From Nanobdellota archaeon (lineage in GTDB: Archaea > Nanobdellota > Nanobdellia > Pacearchaeales > GW2011-AR1): DNA of 47,966 nt. How positions within the stretch are numbered: position 1 is the stretch's first letter; every line of letters begins with the position of its first letter. This document shows, piece after piece, positions 1-7,330 of this stretch. Location of the stretch: positions 1 to 47,966 of the forward strand of contig JAQICZ010000023.1 in assembly GCA_027858295.1 (NCBI GenBank), written 5' to 3'. The notes beneath the pieces are model-generated. The model was not told where the DNA came from, made no database searches, and saw only the letters and a program-made list of their open reading frames with translations. The translations under genes were made by a program, and so were the position numbers.

Positions 1-238
1 TTACAAAAAACTTCTCGCCTATACTCTCGGGGCTTAATTTCCAAACACCGATAGTTTAGTGGCTAGCCACTCGTACAAATTCCTTTGTGCGAGGTAGAAG
101 TTTACAAAAAAACTTCTCGCCTATACTATCGGGGCTTAATTTCCAAACACCGATAGTTTAGTGGCTAGCCACTCGTACAAATTCCTTTGTGCGAAGTAGA
201 AGTTTACAAAAAACTTCTCGCCTATACTATCGGAGCTT
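1..238. repeat. Tandem tRNA-like repeat array, about 2.4 units of 101-102 bp, cut by the left edge
   Basis: Units begin at 1, 102 and 204 and differ at only a few bases. Each unit can be drawn as a cloverleaf: outer stem CCGATAGT/ACTATCGG, a GTGGCTAGCCAC arm, a CTCGTACAAA/TTTGTGCGAG arm and an AGAAGTTT/AAACTTCT arm. Read on the minus strand each unit starts GCCCCGATAGTATAG, which resembles the first 15 nt of tRNA-Asp/Glu-type genes, followed by the hairpins. The inference is that these are repeated 5' fragments of a minus-strand tRNA gene lying just left of the window, as seen for the two complete tRNAs here. The T-arm-like hairpin lacks the canonical TTCGAAT loop, so the units are probably not functional tRNAs. 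Confidence 0.7.
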
Positions 239-415
239 ACATAAATTATTTACAGAATTGACTTTAAAAAGATAACTATTAAAATGGCTTCTCAAGATAA
301 TCTTTAAATACAGAGATTTATTTCATTATTTATAGCATTCCTGAAAACTAAGACTAACCAAAGGAAATAAACCTCCAAAAAGGCTAAGAATTAGTAACAG
401 AATCTATAACACAGT

Positions 416-442
416 GATCCTGTAGCTCAGCCTGGTCAGAGA
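416..442 (+). pseudogene. 5' fragment (echo) of tRNA-Ile
   Basis: These 27 nt repeat the acceptor 5' strand, D-arm and start of the anticodon arm of the tRNA at 502-622, with one difference. The 5' flank (ACAGAATC..ACAGT) is repeated as well. The fragment runs into a GAGAAG/CTTCTC hairpin (about 441-466) and then into the complete gene. It has no 3' half and cannot form a tRNA. Confidence 0.8.
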
Positions 443-501
443 GAAGAACCCAAAAGAACCTTCTCAAAGTCCAAACTGTTCTACAGAATCAATCAAACAG
501 T

Positions 502-622
502 GATCCTGTAGCTCAGTCTGGTCAGAGCGCTGGTCTTATATGAAAGCAATCCGTTAGGATTGTCCTTTCTTGGAGCTTTCTGAGAAAGCCAGAGGCCCCG
601 AGTTCAAATCTCGGCAGGATCA
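502..622 (+). tRNA. tRNA-Ile (anticodon UAU) with a 46-nt intron
   Basis: Acceptor GATCCTG/CAGGATC, D-arm GCTC..GAGC, anticodon stem CTGGT/GCCAG and T-arm CCGAG-TTCAAAT-CTCGG all pair. The precursor forms a textbook bulge-helix-bulge: 4-bp helix CTTA/TGAG flanked by 3-nt bulges TAT and AAA, with intron helix GAAAGC/GCTTTC. Cutting within the bulges removes 541-586, at the canonical 37/38 position, and leaves loop CTTATAA with anticodon TAT. Discriminator A622; CCA is not encoded; a T-run follows. UAU reading of AUA is unusual because most archaea use a CAU tRNA modified to agmatidine; Nanoarchaeum-like lineages are, from memory, exceptions. Confidence 0.85.
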
Positions 623-708
623 CTTTTTCTATTAAACATTTCACAAAGCAAATTTAATAGAATTTTATCATTGAGATTTTAAGCCTGCAACAGTTTACTG
701 TGTGCTCC

Positions 709-945
709 ACAGAGCAAGTCCCGAGTTAAGTAAAAAGTTTGACAGATTTTTTGCTGGTGAGAAGTTCCAAAAAAACTTCACTCAGATAAAAAGTTTAACG
801 AACTTTTTTTCTTGCCAAATTTCCCAAAAGAAATTTGAGCGCAAATCTCTTACAATTTTTCATCAAAAATTTTCCCAAGGATTTTTGATTGTCCAAAAAA
901 TTAGCACACCATATTACAAAGCGAATGGTACTCCAGGATCACTTT
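709..945 (+). pseudogene. Remnant of tRNA-Ile 3' half split by a cluster of small hairpins
   Basis: The stretch around 712-728 (AGAGCAAGTCCCGAGTT) resembles the variable/T-arm part of the tRNA-Ile gene, and about 931-945 (CCAGGATCACTTTTA) repeats its 3' acceptor end and downstream T-run. Between them lie consecutive short hairpins: GTGAGAAGTT/AACTTCAC, AAAAAGTT/AACTTTTT, CAAATTT/AAATTTG, TCAAAAATTTT/GGATTTTTGA and, at 909-928, CCAT..ATGG. The open frame here is hairpin sequence without coding character. Confidence 0.5.
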
Positions 946-1260
946 TATATTAAATCTATTCAAGTACTTTTTATTCACTTCAAAATACCTTCTTTCCAAA
1001 GCCTATCATAAATCATTTCTTCCTTGAGTCTCAACTCTTCTTCTGCCAACAAACCATCGAACAAAATCAATTCCTCAATATCTCTTCCATCCATACAAAA
1101 ACCAAGCATTCAAACTATTTTTAACCTCTAACGAATATATTTGGGGAGAAATGCACACAGCCTACCGCTTCACAAAAAATCCACCCTATTGGCAGATTTT
1201 ACTCTCTACCTAAATTTTTGATAACCCCGCTCAATTCTTGAGTCTCAAAATTATTTTTAG
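946..1260. other. Intergenic stretch without a recognisable gene
   Basis: AT-rich sequence with no convincing coding frame. A minus-strand reading at about 980-1120 gives a short peptide-like stretch rich in E/L without a clear start, possibly a decayed gene. The region ends at the hairpin beyond the ACD beta gene. Confidence 0.3.
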
Positions 1261-1329
1261 GATAGAATCGAATATTTCATTTCGCCGTGTACTTCCTATA
1301 CATAAGAAATTAAATCTTTGATTCTATTC
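1261..1329. terminator. Long hairpin overlapping the stop codon of the ACD beta gene
   Basis: GATAGAATC at 1261 pairs with GATTCTATTC at the right end; the stem continues ATTTCATTTC/GAAATTAAAT up to an apex GTGTACTTCCTATAC. The base of the stem contains the TAG stop (1324-1326) of the minus-strand gene. It shares its TTCC apex style and its placement at a gene 3' end with 3608-3711 and 12405-12468. A role in 3'-end formation or mRNA stability is inference. Confidence 0.55.
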
Positions 1330-1941
1330 AAAAAGAATTCGAGAATCAAGAACCACCGGCCCTTCTCCCGCTAACACAAACGGATTAATATCTAACTCAG
1401 AAACCTCAGGATACTTCTTAACAACTTCACAAAGCTTCATGAAAAATCCAGAAAGCTTTTCCATTTCCTTCTTCCCCATATCCTTAGTAATCTTCACTTC
1501 CTTAATTAAGTCAAAAACATCATCCTTCTCAAGCGGGCAGACCCTAAAAGCAATATCTTTCTTTTCCTCAACACCAGTTCCACCAGCACCAAAAACAATT
1601 ACATGACCAAAATCTTCAGTCTTCTTAATCCCAAGTAAAAACTCTTTCTTAAAATCCAACTTCTTCTGAATCATCACACCCTCAGAACCCTTAATCTTCT
1701 TGAAGTCCCGAAAAACATCCAAAGCAGTCGAATAAGTATCAATCTTAGTATTAACACCACCAAGTCTATTCTTATGTACAATCTTCTTCCCAGAGACCTT
1801 CATAACACAAGGAAGCCCCACTGCAGATAAAGCATTAGGAATATCCTTCTCCCTTTTACAAAAAACTCGCTTTACAACTTTAAAATCAAAATTCTCCAAA
1901 AAATCTTCAGCTTCTTTTTCACCTAAATATCTCATCACCAT
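1324..1941 (-). CDS. acdB: Acetate-CoA ligase (ADP-forming), beta subunit
   Basis: The 205-aa product matches the ATP-grasp beta subunit of archaeal ADP-forming acyl-CoA synthetase, which makes ATP from acyl-CoA, ADP and phosphate. Visible family features are the VGLPCVMKV nucleotide-binding strand, GVMIQKKLD, the glycine-rich FGAGGTGVE segment and the C-terminal SELDINPFVL metal-binding strand. The start at 1941 fits a leaderless transcript: a TTTATATAAAT TATA box lies about 27 nt upstream. The alpha subunit is encoded divergently at 2289, separated by a dispersed repeat. Length is slightly under the roughly 230 aa of Pyrococcus beta subunits. Acyl specificity cannot be told from sequence. 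Confidence 0.85.
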   Translation of the reverse strand: MVMRYLGEKEAEDFLENFDFKVVKRVFCKREKDIPNALSAVGLPCVMKVSGKKIVHKNRLGGVNTKIDTYSTALDVFRDFKKIKGSEGVMIQKKLDFKKEFLLGIKKTEDFGHVIVFGAGGTGVEEKKDIAFRVCPLEKDDVFDLIKEVKITKDMGKKEMEKLSGFFMKLCEVVKKYPEVSELDINPFVLAGEGPVVLDSRILFE

Positions 1942-2049
1942 CTCAGTAAAGATAACAACTCTTCATTTATATAAATTATGAATTCGCTTGCCGACTCCAA
2001 ACCGAGAACAACTTACTGTATAAGATAAACATAATAGATGTCTGGGTTG

Positions 2050-2232
2050 TTAACTCTCCAGATTACAGAGAACAATACTTTATTTTCACAAGTCTCAATT
2101 GGCAAAAATCCTCCAACAAACAATGCACGCAGCGCGAACGAATAATTCAAAATGTTTTGGCAACAATTGGGGCGGGCAGCCACAAGTCGGGCGGGGTCTT
2201 AATATCAATAATTGCCAAAACGACCTTCCGCA
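2050..2232 (+). repeat. Dispersed G-rich structured element, type I copy
   Basis: Typical type I copy: TAACTC..CCAGATTACAGAGAACAAT, then a CACGCAGCGCGAACG..ATAATTCAA box, then closing stem TTTTGGCAA/TTGCCAAAA around a loop with four G-runs (GGGG C GGG .. GGG C GGGG). The short open frame running through it is repeat sequence, also present at 39509-39684 with other residues, and is not a gene. It ends about 55 nt before the ACD alpha start. Confidence 0.75.
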
Positions 2233-2288
2233 TTCTGCTTCCAACCCCCACAACAAAAACTTAAAATCAACAAATCCCTCAAATTAAC

Positions 2289-3494
2289 ATGAGAGGCGAA
2301 CTAAATTCTTTTTTTAATCCTAAAACCATTTGTGTAATTGGTGCATCAAACACTGAAGGAAAAGTGGGATACACTTTAATGAAAAAGCTAAAATCATTCA
2401 AAGGTAAAGTCATTCCAATCAATCCAAACGATCCAAAAATTCACGGAATAAAAAGCTATGCAAAAGCTTCCCTTTACCCAAAAAATATTGATCTTGCGGT
2501 TATTGCAACTCCAAGAAAAACAGTTTTAAAAATTTTAGAAGACATAGCAAAAAAAGAAATTAAAAACGTAATAATCATTACTGCTGGCTTTTCTGAAATC
2601 GGAAATAATAAAGAAGAAAAGAAAATAATTGAATTAGCAAAAAAACACAAAATAAATATTTTAGGCCCGAATTGTCTTGGGATAATAAATCCTGAAAAAC
2701 ATATAAACTTAACATTCTCAAAAGAAAGTCCAAAAGAAGGAGATACTGTATTCCTTAGCCAAAGTGGTGCACTTGGAAGTTATATAATGGATTTAGATAT
2801 CCCACTCCGAGCATTCATCTCACTTGGAAACATGGCAGATTTAACCTTCACAGACTTTATTGAATATTTTAACAATGATGAGAAAACAAAAAGAATTGTA
2901 TTATATATTGAAAGACTAAAACAAGGAAGACAATTCATTGAAGCTTGCAAAAAATCAAACAAAAAAATAATAGTCGTAAAATCTGGAAAAACAGAAAAAG
3001 GACAAAAATCTACAATGTCCCACACCGGAAGTCTCTCAACTTCAATTGATATTTACAAAGGTGCTTTCAGACAAGCAAAAGTAACATATTGTGATTCACT
3101 AACAGAAGCCTTTGGACTAAAAAAACAAGACATTACAAAAAAACTCAAAGGCAAAAACATAGCAATCATTACAAACGCCGGAGGCGCAGGTGCTTTACTA
3201 ACAGATGATCTAGAAGAAAAAGGCTTTAAAATTTTTGGCCCCAAAGATATTCTCGGTACAGCAACTCCTCAAGATTACGCAAGATCTCTACACAGAATCA
3301 CAAACCCCTATGATAACATCATAGTTGCATTTACACCACAAACAATGTCCGACCCGATAAACACAGCACGAGCAATCGCGAAATCCAGATGGAAAAACAA
3401 AATAATTGCAGTATTCTTAGGAGAAAAATCAATGAAAGAAGCGACTGAAATTCTAAAAGGAAATGGAATCCCAGTATTTACAAAAGCAGTATAG
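2289..3494 (+). CDS. acdA: Acetate-CoA ligase (ADP-forming), alpha subunit
   Basis: The 401-aa protein has the CoA-binding Rossmann domain (FFNPKTICVIGASNTEGKVGY, NPNDPKIHGI), the succinyl-CoA-synthetase-like flavodoxin domain (NILGPNCLGIINP, FLSQSGALG) and the phospho-histidine segment MSHTGSLS, whose His is the phosphorylated residue of the family. The NAGGAG motif follows. Compared with what I recall of Pyrococcus alpha subunits (about 450-460 aa), roughly 25 aa seem missing after LLTDDLEEKG and about 30 aa at the C-terminus after GIPVFTKAV. The subunit is probably functional because all catalytic motifs are present. It pairs with the beta subunit at 1324-1941. Confidence 0.85.
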   Translation: MRGELNSFFNPKTICVIGASNTEGKVGYTLMKKLKSFKGKVIPINPNDPKIHGIKSYAKASLYPKNIDLAVIATPRKTVLKILEDIAKKEIKNVIIITAGFSEIGNNKEEKKIIELAKKHKINILGPNCLGIINPEKHINLTFSKESPKEGDTVFLSQSGALGSYIMDLDIPLRAFISLGNMADLTFTDFIEYFNNDEKTKRIVLYIERLKQGRQFIEACKKSNKKIIVVKSGKTEKGQKSTMSHTGSLSTSIDIYKGAFRQAKVTYCDSLTEAFGLKKQDITKKLKGKNIAIITNAGGAGALLTDDLEEKGFKIFGPKDILGTATPQDYARSLHRITNPYDNIIVAFTPQTMSDPINTARAIAKSRWKNKIIAVFLGEKSMKEATEILKGNGIPVFTKAV

Positions 3495-3607
3495 AAAAGG
3501 ATATCGGACTTCTGAAGTCTGACATATGATAAAACACCTATTCTCAAAAAATCTAATAAAAAACTACTCTACAATCCAGAAACACCTTCTTCAACACCTC
3601 CACCCCC

Positions 3608-3711
3608 TTTTGTTCATATTTTTTATTTAGACAAGGCAAATTCATACGTAGCGTACTTCCCGTACGTAAGTATGGATTTAACGCAGTATAAATGAAAAAA
3701 ATAACAAAAAA
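3608..3711. terminator. Long hairpin in a convergent gene gap
   Basis: TTTTGTTCATATTTTTTATTTAGAC pairs with GTATAAATGAAAAAAATAACAAAA, and a second stem CAAATTCATAC/GTATGGATTT leads to apex GCGTACTTCCCGTACG. It lies between the end of the plus-strand ACD alpha gene and the minus-strand NrtR remnant, ending next to the remnant's stop. It shares the TTTATTTAGAC / GTATAAATGAAAA stem sequences with 27976-28090, so the two are copies of one family. Confidence 0.6.
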
Positions 3712-4044
3712 CTAAATAATAGAAATTATTTCAGGTACCTTCGCCTTCAAAATATAAATCTTTGAAGGCCTATAAGGAACATCCTTTTCGAGACCCGCTT
3801 CCTTCAGAATGTTCAGAGTATGTAACTTCTTAGAAAAATTTCTCTTGTCCATTTTTTTGTCAAAGATAATCTCATATAATTTCAACAACTCAGAAATTTT
3901 AAATTTCGAAGGTAAAAGAGAAAATCCAACAGCCGTATACTCAAACTTCCATCTTAATCTTTTCAAAGCATAATCAATAATCTTATTATGATCAAATCCT
4001 AACCTCGGCAATTTATCAACAGAAAACTTTAAACAAAACTTCCG
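3712..4044 (-). pseudogene. C-terminal winged-helix remnant of an NrtR-type Nudix protein
   Basis: The frame reads ..FSVDKLPRLGFDHNKIIDYALKRLRWKFEYT..LLPSKFKISELLKLYEIIF..MDKRNFSKKL.., the classic end of a Nudix domain (LPxLxFDH) followed by the winged-helix domain of NrtR/ADP-ribose pyrophosphatase-related proteins. The entire Nudix domain is missing. Upstream of codon 4042-4044 there is a TAA stop inside a perfect palindrome (4045-4069), so the 5' end has been replaced. The only in-frame start is a TTG at 4011, giving 99 aa. It could still be expressed as a free winged-helix protein, but truncation by an inserted or rearranged hairpin is the simpler reading. Confidence 0.7.
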
Positions 4045-4069
4045 TTAAATTGGTTTCCAACCAATTTAA
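4045..4069. repeat. Perfect 11-bp palindrome with TCC loop
   Basis: TTAAATTGGTT-TCC-AACCAATTTAA. It abuts the truncated NrtR-type frame and supplies its upstream stop codon. With GGTTTCCAACC at the tip it resembles the other TTCC-apex hairpins of the window. Confidence 0.8.
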
Positions 4070-4150
4070 CATACCAAACTTTTTGTTTCCCGACATACAA
4101 TGAGAATGAAGTACCACAAGCTTTAAAAACTAAATTGACGAGAAATCAAT

Positions 4151-4258
4151 ATGAAAAGAAGTTCACGTAGATGGAAAAAGAAAGGCCAGATGAGATGGAA
4201 GTGGCAAAGAAAGAAACTTAAAGAAGAAAAACGTAAAAGACGATTAAAGAGACGTTAG
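4151..4258 (+). CDS. rpl41e: Ribosomal protein eL41
   Basis: A 35-codon frame encodes a protein made almost entirely of Arg, Lys and Trp, beginning MKRSSRRWKKKGQMRWKW. This matches archaeal eL41, a single basic helix of about 35-38 residues at the ribosomal subunit interface, with the same RRWKKKGxMRWKW core. The start is the only ATG. A TTTAAAAAC TATA-like stretch lies about 30 nt upstream, consistent with a short or absent leader. It stands alone between the NrtR remnant and the clamp loader genes. Its small size makes it easy to miss in automatic annotation. Confidence 0.9.
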   Translation: MKRSSRRWKKKGQMRWKWQRKKLKEEKRKRRLKRR

Positions 4259-4426
4259 TCTTAATTCTTTACAAAACTAATTTTAACGACGAGATTACTT
4301 ATTATTATAACCTTATTTTAGATAATCTTGCAACAATTTCGAATAAAACGAACTAGAACCTATAATTTAATATAGACAACATAATTTATCCAAATAAATT
4401 ATAATAATATCTAAAGTACTTAATCC

Positions 4427-4516
4427 AACTTGCCTTCCTCCAGGGGGGGGTCGAGAGGCGGGCCGCGTTTCCATAAAGAAGTCCGCGAACAATATAATGT
4501 GACTTATCACATGCAA
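4427..4516 (+). repeat. Dispersed G-rich structured element, type II copy
   Basis: Type II copies have closing stem CTTGC/GCAAG, a G-rich tract, a GGCGGGCCGCGTTTCCA box, a CGCGA..AATAT box and a terminal ATGTGA/TCACAT hairpin. The close relative at 12266-12356 keeps this order with many substitutions. It sits 64 nt before the RFC small subunit start; an apparent N-terminal extension of that gene would translate this repeat. Confidence 0.7.
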
Positions 4517-4579
4517 GCTATTTGTTGTTTTTCCCCAATAACAACCAACTTTTATAAAACAAAACAACCTCAAATAAAC

Positions 4580-5539
4580 ATGACAAGCGAAATCTGGACC
4601 GAAAAATACAGGCCAAAAACATATAACGAAGTTGCTGGACAAGAAGACATTGTAAAAAGACTAGAAGGCCTAACAAATTCTATGAATATTCCACACATCA
4701 TGTTCGCTGGTCCCGCAGGAACAGGAAAATCAACTCTAGCACTAATTGTAGTAAAAGAACTCTTTGGAGAAACCTGGAGAGATAACTATTTAGAACTAAA
4801 CGCCTCAGACGAAAGGGGAATCAACATTGTTAGAGAAAAAGTAAAAGACTTCGCAAGAACAAAAGCCCTTGGAAATGTACCATTCAAAGTAATTTTTCTA
4901 GATGAAGCAGATGCCTTAACACCTGAAGCACAACAAGCATTAAGAAGAACAATGGAAAACTATGCTTCAACTTGTAGATTTATTATGTCTTGTAATTATT
5001 CAAGTAAAATCATCGACCCAATTCAATCAAGATGTGCAATCTTTAGATTTAAATTACTAGAAAAAAAAGACGTAATCAAATATTTAGGAACTATTGCAAA
5101 AAAAGAAGAATTAGAAATTAATGAAGAAGCTCTTGCAGCAATTTACGAAGGAAGCGAAGGAGATTGTAGACGATCAGTAAACTTATTACAATCAACAGCC
5201 GCTGTTTCTCCAAAAATAACAGTAGACCTTGTCGCTACAATTCTTTCGAATGTAAAACCAAAAGACATCAAAATTGTTTTAGAATATGCCCTAGCTGGAG
5301 ACTTCGAGGGTGCCAAGAACAAGCTACTAGATGTGATGCTAAAAGAGTCCATCTCAGGACAAGACGTTATCAAATCTATGCAAAAAGAAATTTGGAATTT
5401 AACAATTGAACCAGAAATCAAAGTAAGACTAACTGAAAAAACAGGTGAGATTGAATTCAGAATCGTTGAAGGATCAGACCCCTTCGTTCAATTACAATCA
5501 CTAATAGCAAGCTTTGTATTAGCAGGCTTAGGAAAATAA
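4580..5539 (+). CDS. rfcS: Replication factor C small subunit
   Basis: This 319-aa AAA+ subunit of the clamp loader loads PCNA onto primed DNA. Visible motifs are EKYRPKTYNEVAGQ (RFC box II), Walker A GPAGTGKST, LNASDERGI (box), Walker B VIFLDEADAL, the sensor MSCNYSSKI and the SRC motif IQSRCAIFRF carrying the arginine finger. The length matches archaeal RfcS (about 315-330 aa). I place the start at ATG 4580 because the frame upstream runs through the type II repeat and has no family similarity. The large subunit follows at 6110. Confidence 0.95.
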   Translation: MTSEIWTEKYRPKTYNEVAGQEDIVKRLEGLTNSMNIPHIMFAGPAGTGKSTLALIVVKELFGETWRDNYLELNASDERGINIVREKVKDFARTKALGNVPFKVIFLDEADALTPEAQQALRRTMENYASTCRFIMSCNYSSKIIDPIQSRCAIFRFKLLEKKDVIKYLGTIAKKEELEINEEALAAIYEGSEGDCRRSVNLLQSTAAVSPKITVDLVATILSNVKPKDIKIVLEYALAGDFEGAKNKLLDVMLKESISGQDVIKSMQKEIWNLTIEPEIKVRLTEKTGEIEFRIVEGSDPFVQLQSLIASFVLAGLGK

Positions 5540-5612
5540 GAACATGCGCAGACAGCAAACCGCTAACTGCCAACAGCTCAAAGATACTCAATTAATTACT
5601 TAGTTAAAAGTA
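5540..5612. repeat. Short AACCGCTAACTGCCAAC-type repeat
   Basis: About 5547-5576 (CAGACAGCAAACCGCTAACTG..) belongs to the degenerate CCGTCAAC/CCGCTAAC/CGGTCTAC repeat group scattered in this window. It lies directly after the rfcS stop. Confidence 0.5.
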
Positions 5613-5683
5613 GAAATTTTCTTCTATAAGGGCGGGTGGGACGCGTGCCCGAATTCGGGACGTGACTAATCAGAGAAAATTTC
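5613..5683 (+). repeat. G-rich hairpin element, divergent member
   Basis: Closing stem GAAATTTTCT/AGAAAATTTC surrounds GGGCGGGTGGGACGCG, a perfect CCCGAATTCGGG palindrome and an ACGTGACTAAT box. The G-rich/CGCG/CGTGA core matches the dispersed element at 8380-8402 although the stem sequence is unrelated. It ends 17 nt before the next gene, so it would lie in that gene's leader if transcribed. Confidence 0.6.
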
Positions 5684-5699
5684 GTCAACAAAAACCAAA

Positions 5700-6113
5700 A
5701 TGAAAATTATAATATGTGGCAGTATGCATCATTCAAAAGAAATGATGAATGCTAAACAAGAACTTGAAGAAATAGGCTTTACAACAGAGGTTCCAAGGAA
5801 CACAAAATACTATGCAAACGATACACTTGCGCCTGAATCAAGACATGAATCTACAGAAAACAAGATTAAAGGAAATGTATTAAAGAGATACTATAATTTA
5901 ATAAAAGAATCCGACGGAATATTAGTTGGCAATTTAGAGAAACACGGTATTCATGATTACATTGGAGGAAACACTTTTTTAGAAATGGCTTTTGCCCACA
6001 TATTAGATAAACCCATTTATTTACAAAACCCTATTCCTGAAATTTCATATAAAGATGAATTAATTGCCATGCAACCAATAATTATAAATGGGGATTTTTC
6101 GAAAATAAAATGA
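5700..6113 (+). CDS. Nucleoside 2-deoxyribosyltransferase-like protein
   Basis: The 137-aa protein begins with a Rossmann-like strand and turn (MKIIICGSMHHSKEMM), followed by a strand with an acidic residue (ESDGILVGNLEK) and a YIGGNTFLEMAFAHILDKPIYL segment. This is the layout of the nucleoside 2-deoxyribosyltransferase-like superfamily, where the Glu of the TxxE/GxxxE helix is catalytic. The actual substrate is unknown. The stop overlaps the rfcL start by 4 nt (ATGA), so the two are translationally coupled, an unusual partner for a clamp loader. A second protein of this fold follows topA at 47428. Identification of the fold is moderately sure, function is not. Confidence 0.6.
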   Translation: MKIIICGSMHHSKEMMNAKQELEEIGFTTEVPRNTKYYANDTLAPESRHESTENKIKGNVLKRYYNLIKESDGILVGNLEKHGIHDYIGGNTFLEMAFAHILDKPIYLQNPIPEISYKDELIAMQPIIINGDFSKIK

Positions 6114-7330
6114 CTTCTGTCGACAGTAAACCGTCAACGGTAAACAATTATCAAACCTGGGTAGCGAAATACAGACCAAAAAAATTTGAAGATATAATTG
6201 GTCAAGATGAAGCTATCGAAAAAATAAAAACTTATTTTGAAAAATTTCCAAAAGTAAAGAAAAAAGCTCTACTTCTTGGAGGTTCCCCGGGAATCGGAAA
6301 AACAACACTCGTTGAAGTTCTAGCAAACGAAATAAAAGCAGAATTGTTTGAACTTAACGCCTCAGACTTTAGAAACAAAGCGCAAATGCAAGAAAAACTA
6401 AAACCTGTTTTAGAACAGACTTCTCTATTCAATAACAAAAAACTAATTCTCATTGACGAAGCAGATGGAGTATCCGGGACAAAAGATAGAGGAGGACTCT
6501 CAGAATTAACTTCATTAATCGAAAATTCTCCATTTCCAATCATTTGTACAGCAAATGATGTTTGGGGGAAGAAGGTCTCAGGACTAAAGAAAAAATGCGA
6601 AATAATCGAGCTAAAAGAAATTTCGCCTTCACAGACAAAAGACTTATTAAAAAAAATATTAGAACTAGAAGGAAAAGAAGTAACCCTTGGAGTATTAAAT
6701 AAAATCGCGATTCACGCAAAAGGTGATTTGAGAAGTGCAATAAATGATTTAGAAGCTGCAAGTTCACTAGAACATCCTGAAGATTTTGAAATAGATTCAA
6801 GAAACAAAAAAGAAGACATCTTCAATGCAATCAAAATAATTTTTCAAGAAAAAGCAAATCCAAAAATGCTAGGCCTTTACGACAAAGTAGATATGCCACT
6901 TGACGAAATAATGTTATGGATAGAAGAAAACATTCCAAAAGTTTATTCAGGAGAAGAATTAGTAAGAGCCTACCAAAGATTAGCAAACGCAGATTTATTC
7001 AAAGGAAGAATATACAAGCAACAATACTGGAGATTTTTAGTATACGAAAACATATTTTCAAGTTACGGAATTTCAGCAGCAAAAGGAGACACAGAAAAAA
7101 AAGGATTATTTAAATACGAAAGACCAGGACGAGTTCTAAAAATATGGCTAAACAATGTTAAGCACGCAAAAAGAAAATCAATCGCAATAAAATTTTCAAA
7201 ACAAACTCACGTTGGAATGAAAAGAATAATGAAAGAATGGAAAGAAGTCTTACCTTTTCTAAAAAATCCAAAAATCCAAGAAGAGCTAAAACTCGAAGCA
7301 GACGAAATAGCTTATATTATGAAGTACTGA
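6110..7330 (+). CDS. rfcL: Replication factor C large subunit
   Basis: The 406-aa AAA+ protein carries WVAKYRPKKFEDIIGQ, Walker A GSPGIGKTT, LNASDFRN, Walker B LILIDEADGV and a sensor at ICTANDVW, then the RFC lid and collar domains. Archaeal RfcL proteins are usually about 470-500 aa; here the C-terminal extension is short and I see no PIP box. The N-terminus is odd: codons 3-12 (SVDSKPSTVN) are encoded by a copy of the ACCGTCAACGGT repeat (6118-6146) that also occurs in polB. It overlaps the previous gene by 4 nt and works with RfcS. Confidence 0.92.
   Translation: MTSVDSKPSTVNNYQTWVAKYRPKKFEDIIGQDEAIEKIKTYFEKFPKVKKKALLLGGSPGIGKTTLVEVLANEIKAELFELNASDFRNKAQMQEKLKPVLEQTSLFNNKKLILIDEADGVSGTKDRGGLSELTSLIENSPFPIICTANDVWGKKVSGLKKKCEIIELKEISPSQTKDLLKKILELEGKEVTLGVLNKIAIHAKGDLRSAINDLEAASSLEHPEDFEIDSRNKKEDIFNAIKIIFQEKANPKMLGLYDKVDMPLDEIMLWIEENIPKVYSGEELVRAYQRLANADLFKGRIYKQQYWRFLVYENIFSSYGISAAKGDTEKKGLFKYERPGRVLKIWLNNVKHAKRKSIAIKFSKQTHVGMKRIMKEWKEVLPFLKNPKIQEELKLEADEIAYIMKY
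6118..6146. repeat. ACCGTCAACGGT palindrome inside the rfcL coding start
   Basis: GTCGACAGTAAACCGTCAACGGTAAAC lies in frame and encodes the PSTVN peptide in the extra N-terminal tail of RfcL. The same word encodes PSTVDS / PSTVNS in PolB. Confidence 0.7.

Noticed and set aside
1-238. CRISPR-like array
   Set aside because: The whole 101-bp unit repeats, with no conserved repeat separated by unique spacers, and the units fold like tRNA pieces.
702-953. Open frame of 83 codons
   Set aside because: It reads through consecutive hairpins and tRNA remnants; composition is F/K/S-rich low complexity.
2099-2287. Open frame of 62 codons before the ACD alpha gene
   Set aside because: It translates a dispersed repeat; a similar frame at 39550-39771 arises from another copy.
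4430-4579. N-terminal extension of RfcS
   Set aside because: The 50 codons come from a type II repeat and add no family sequence; the family starts at ATG 4580.
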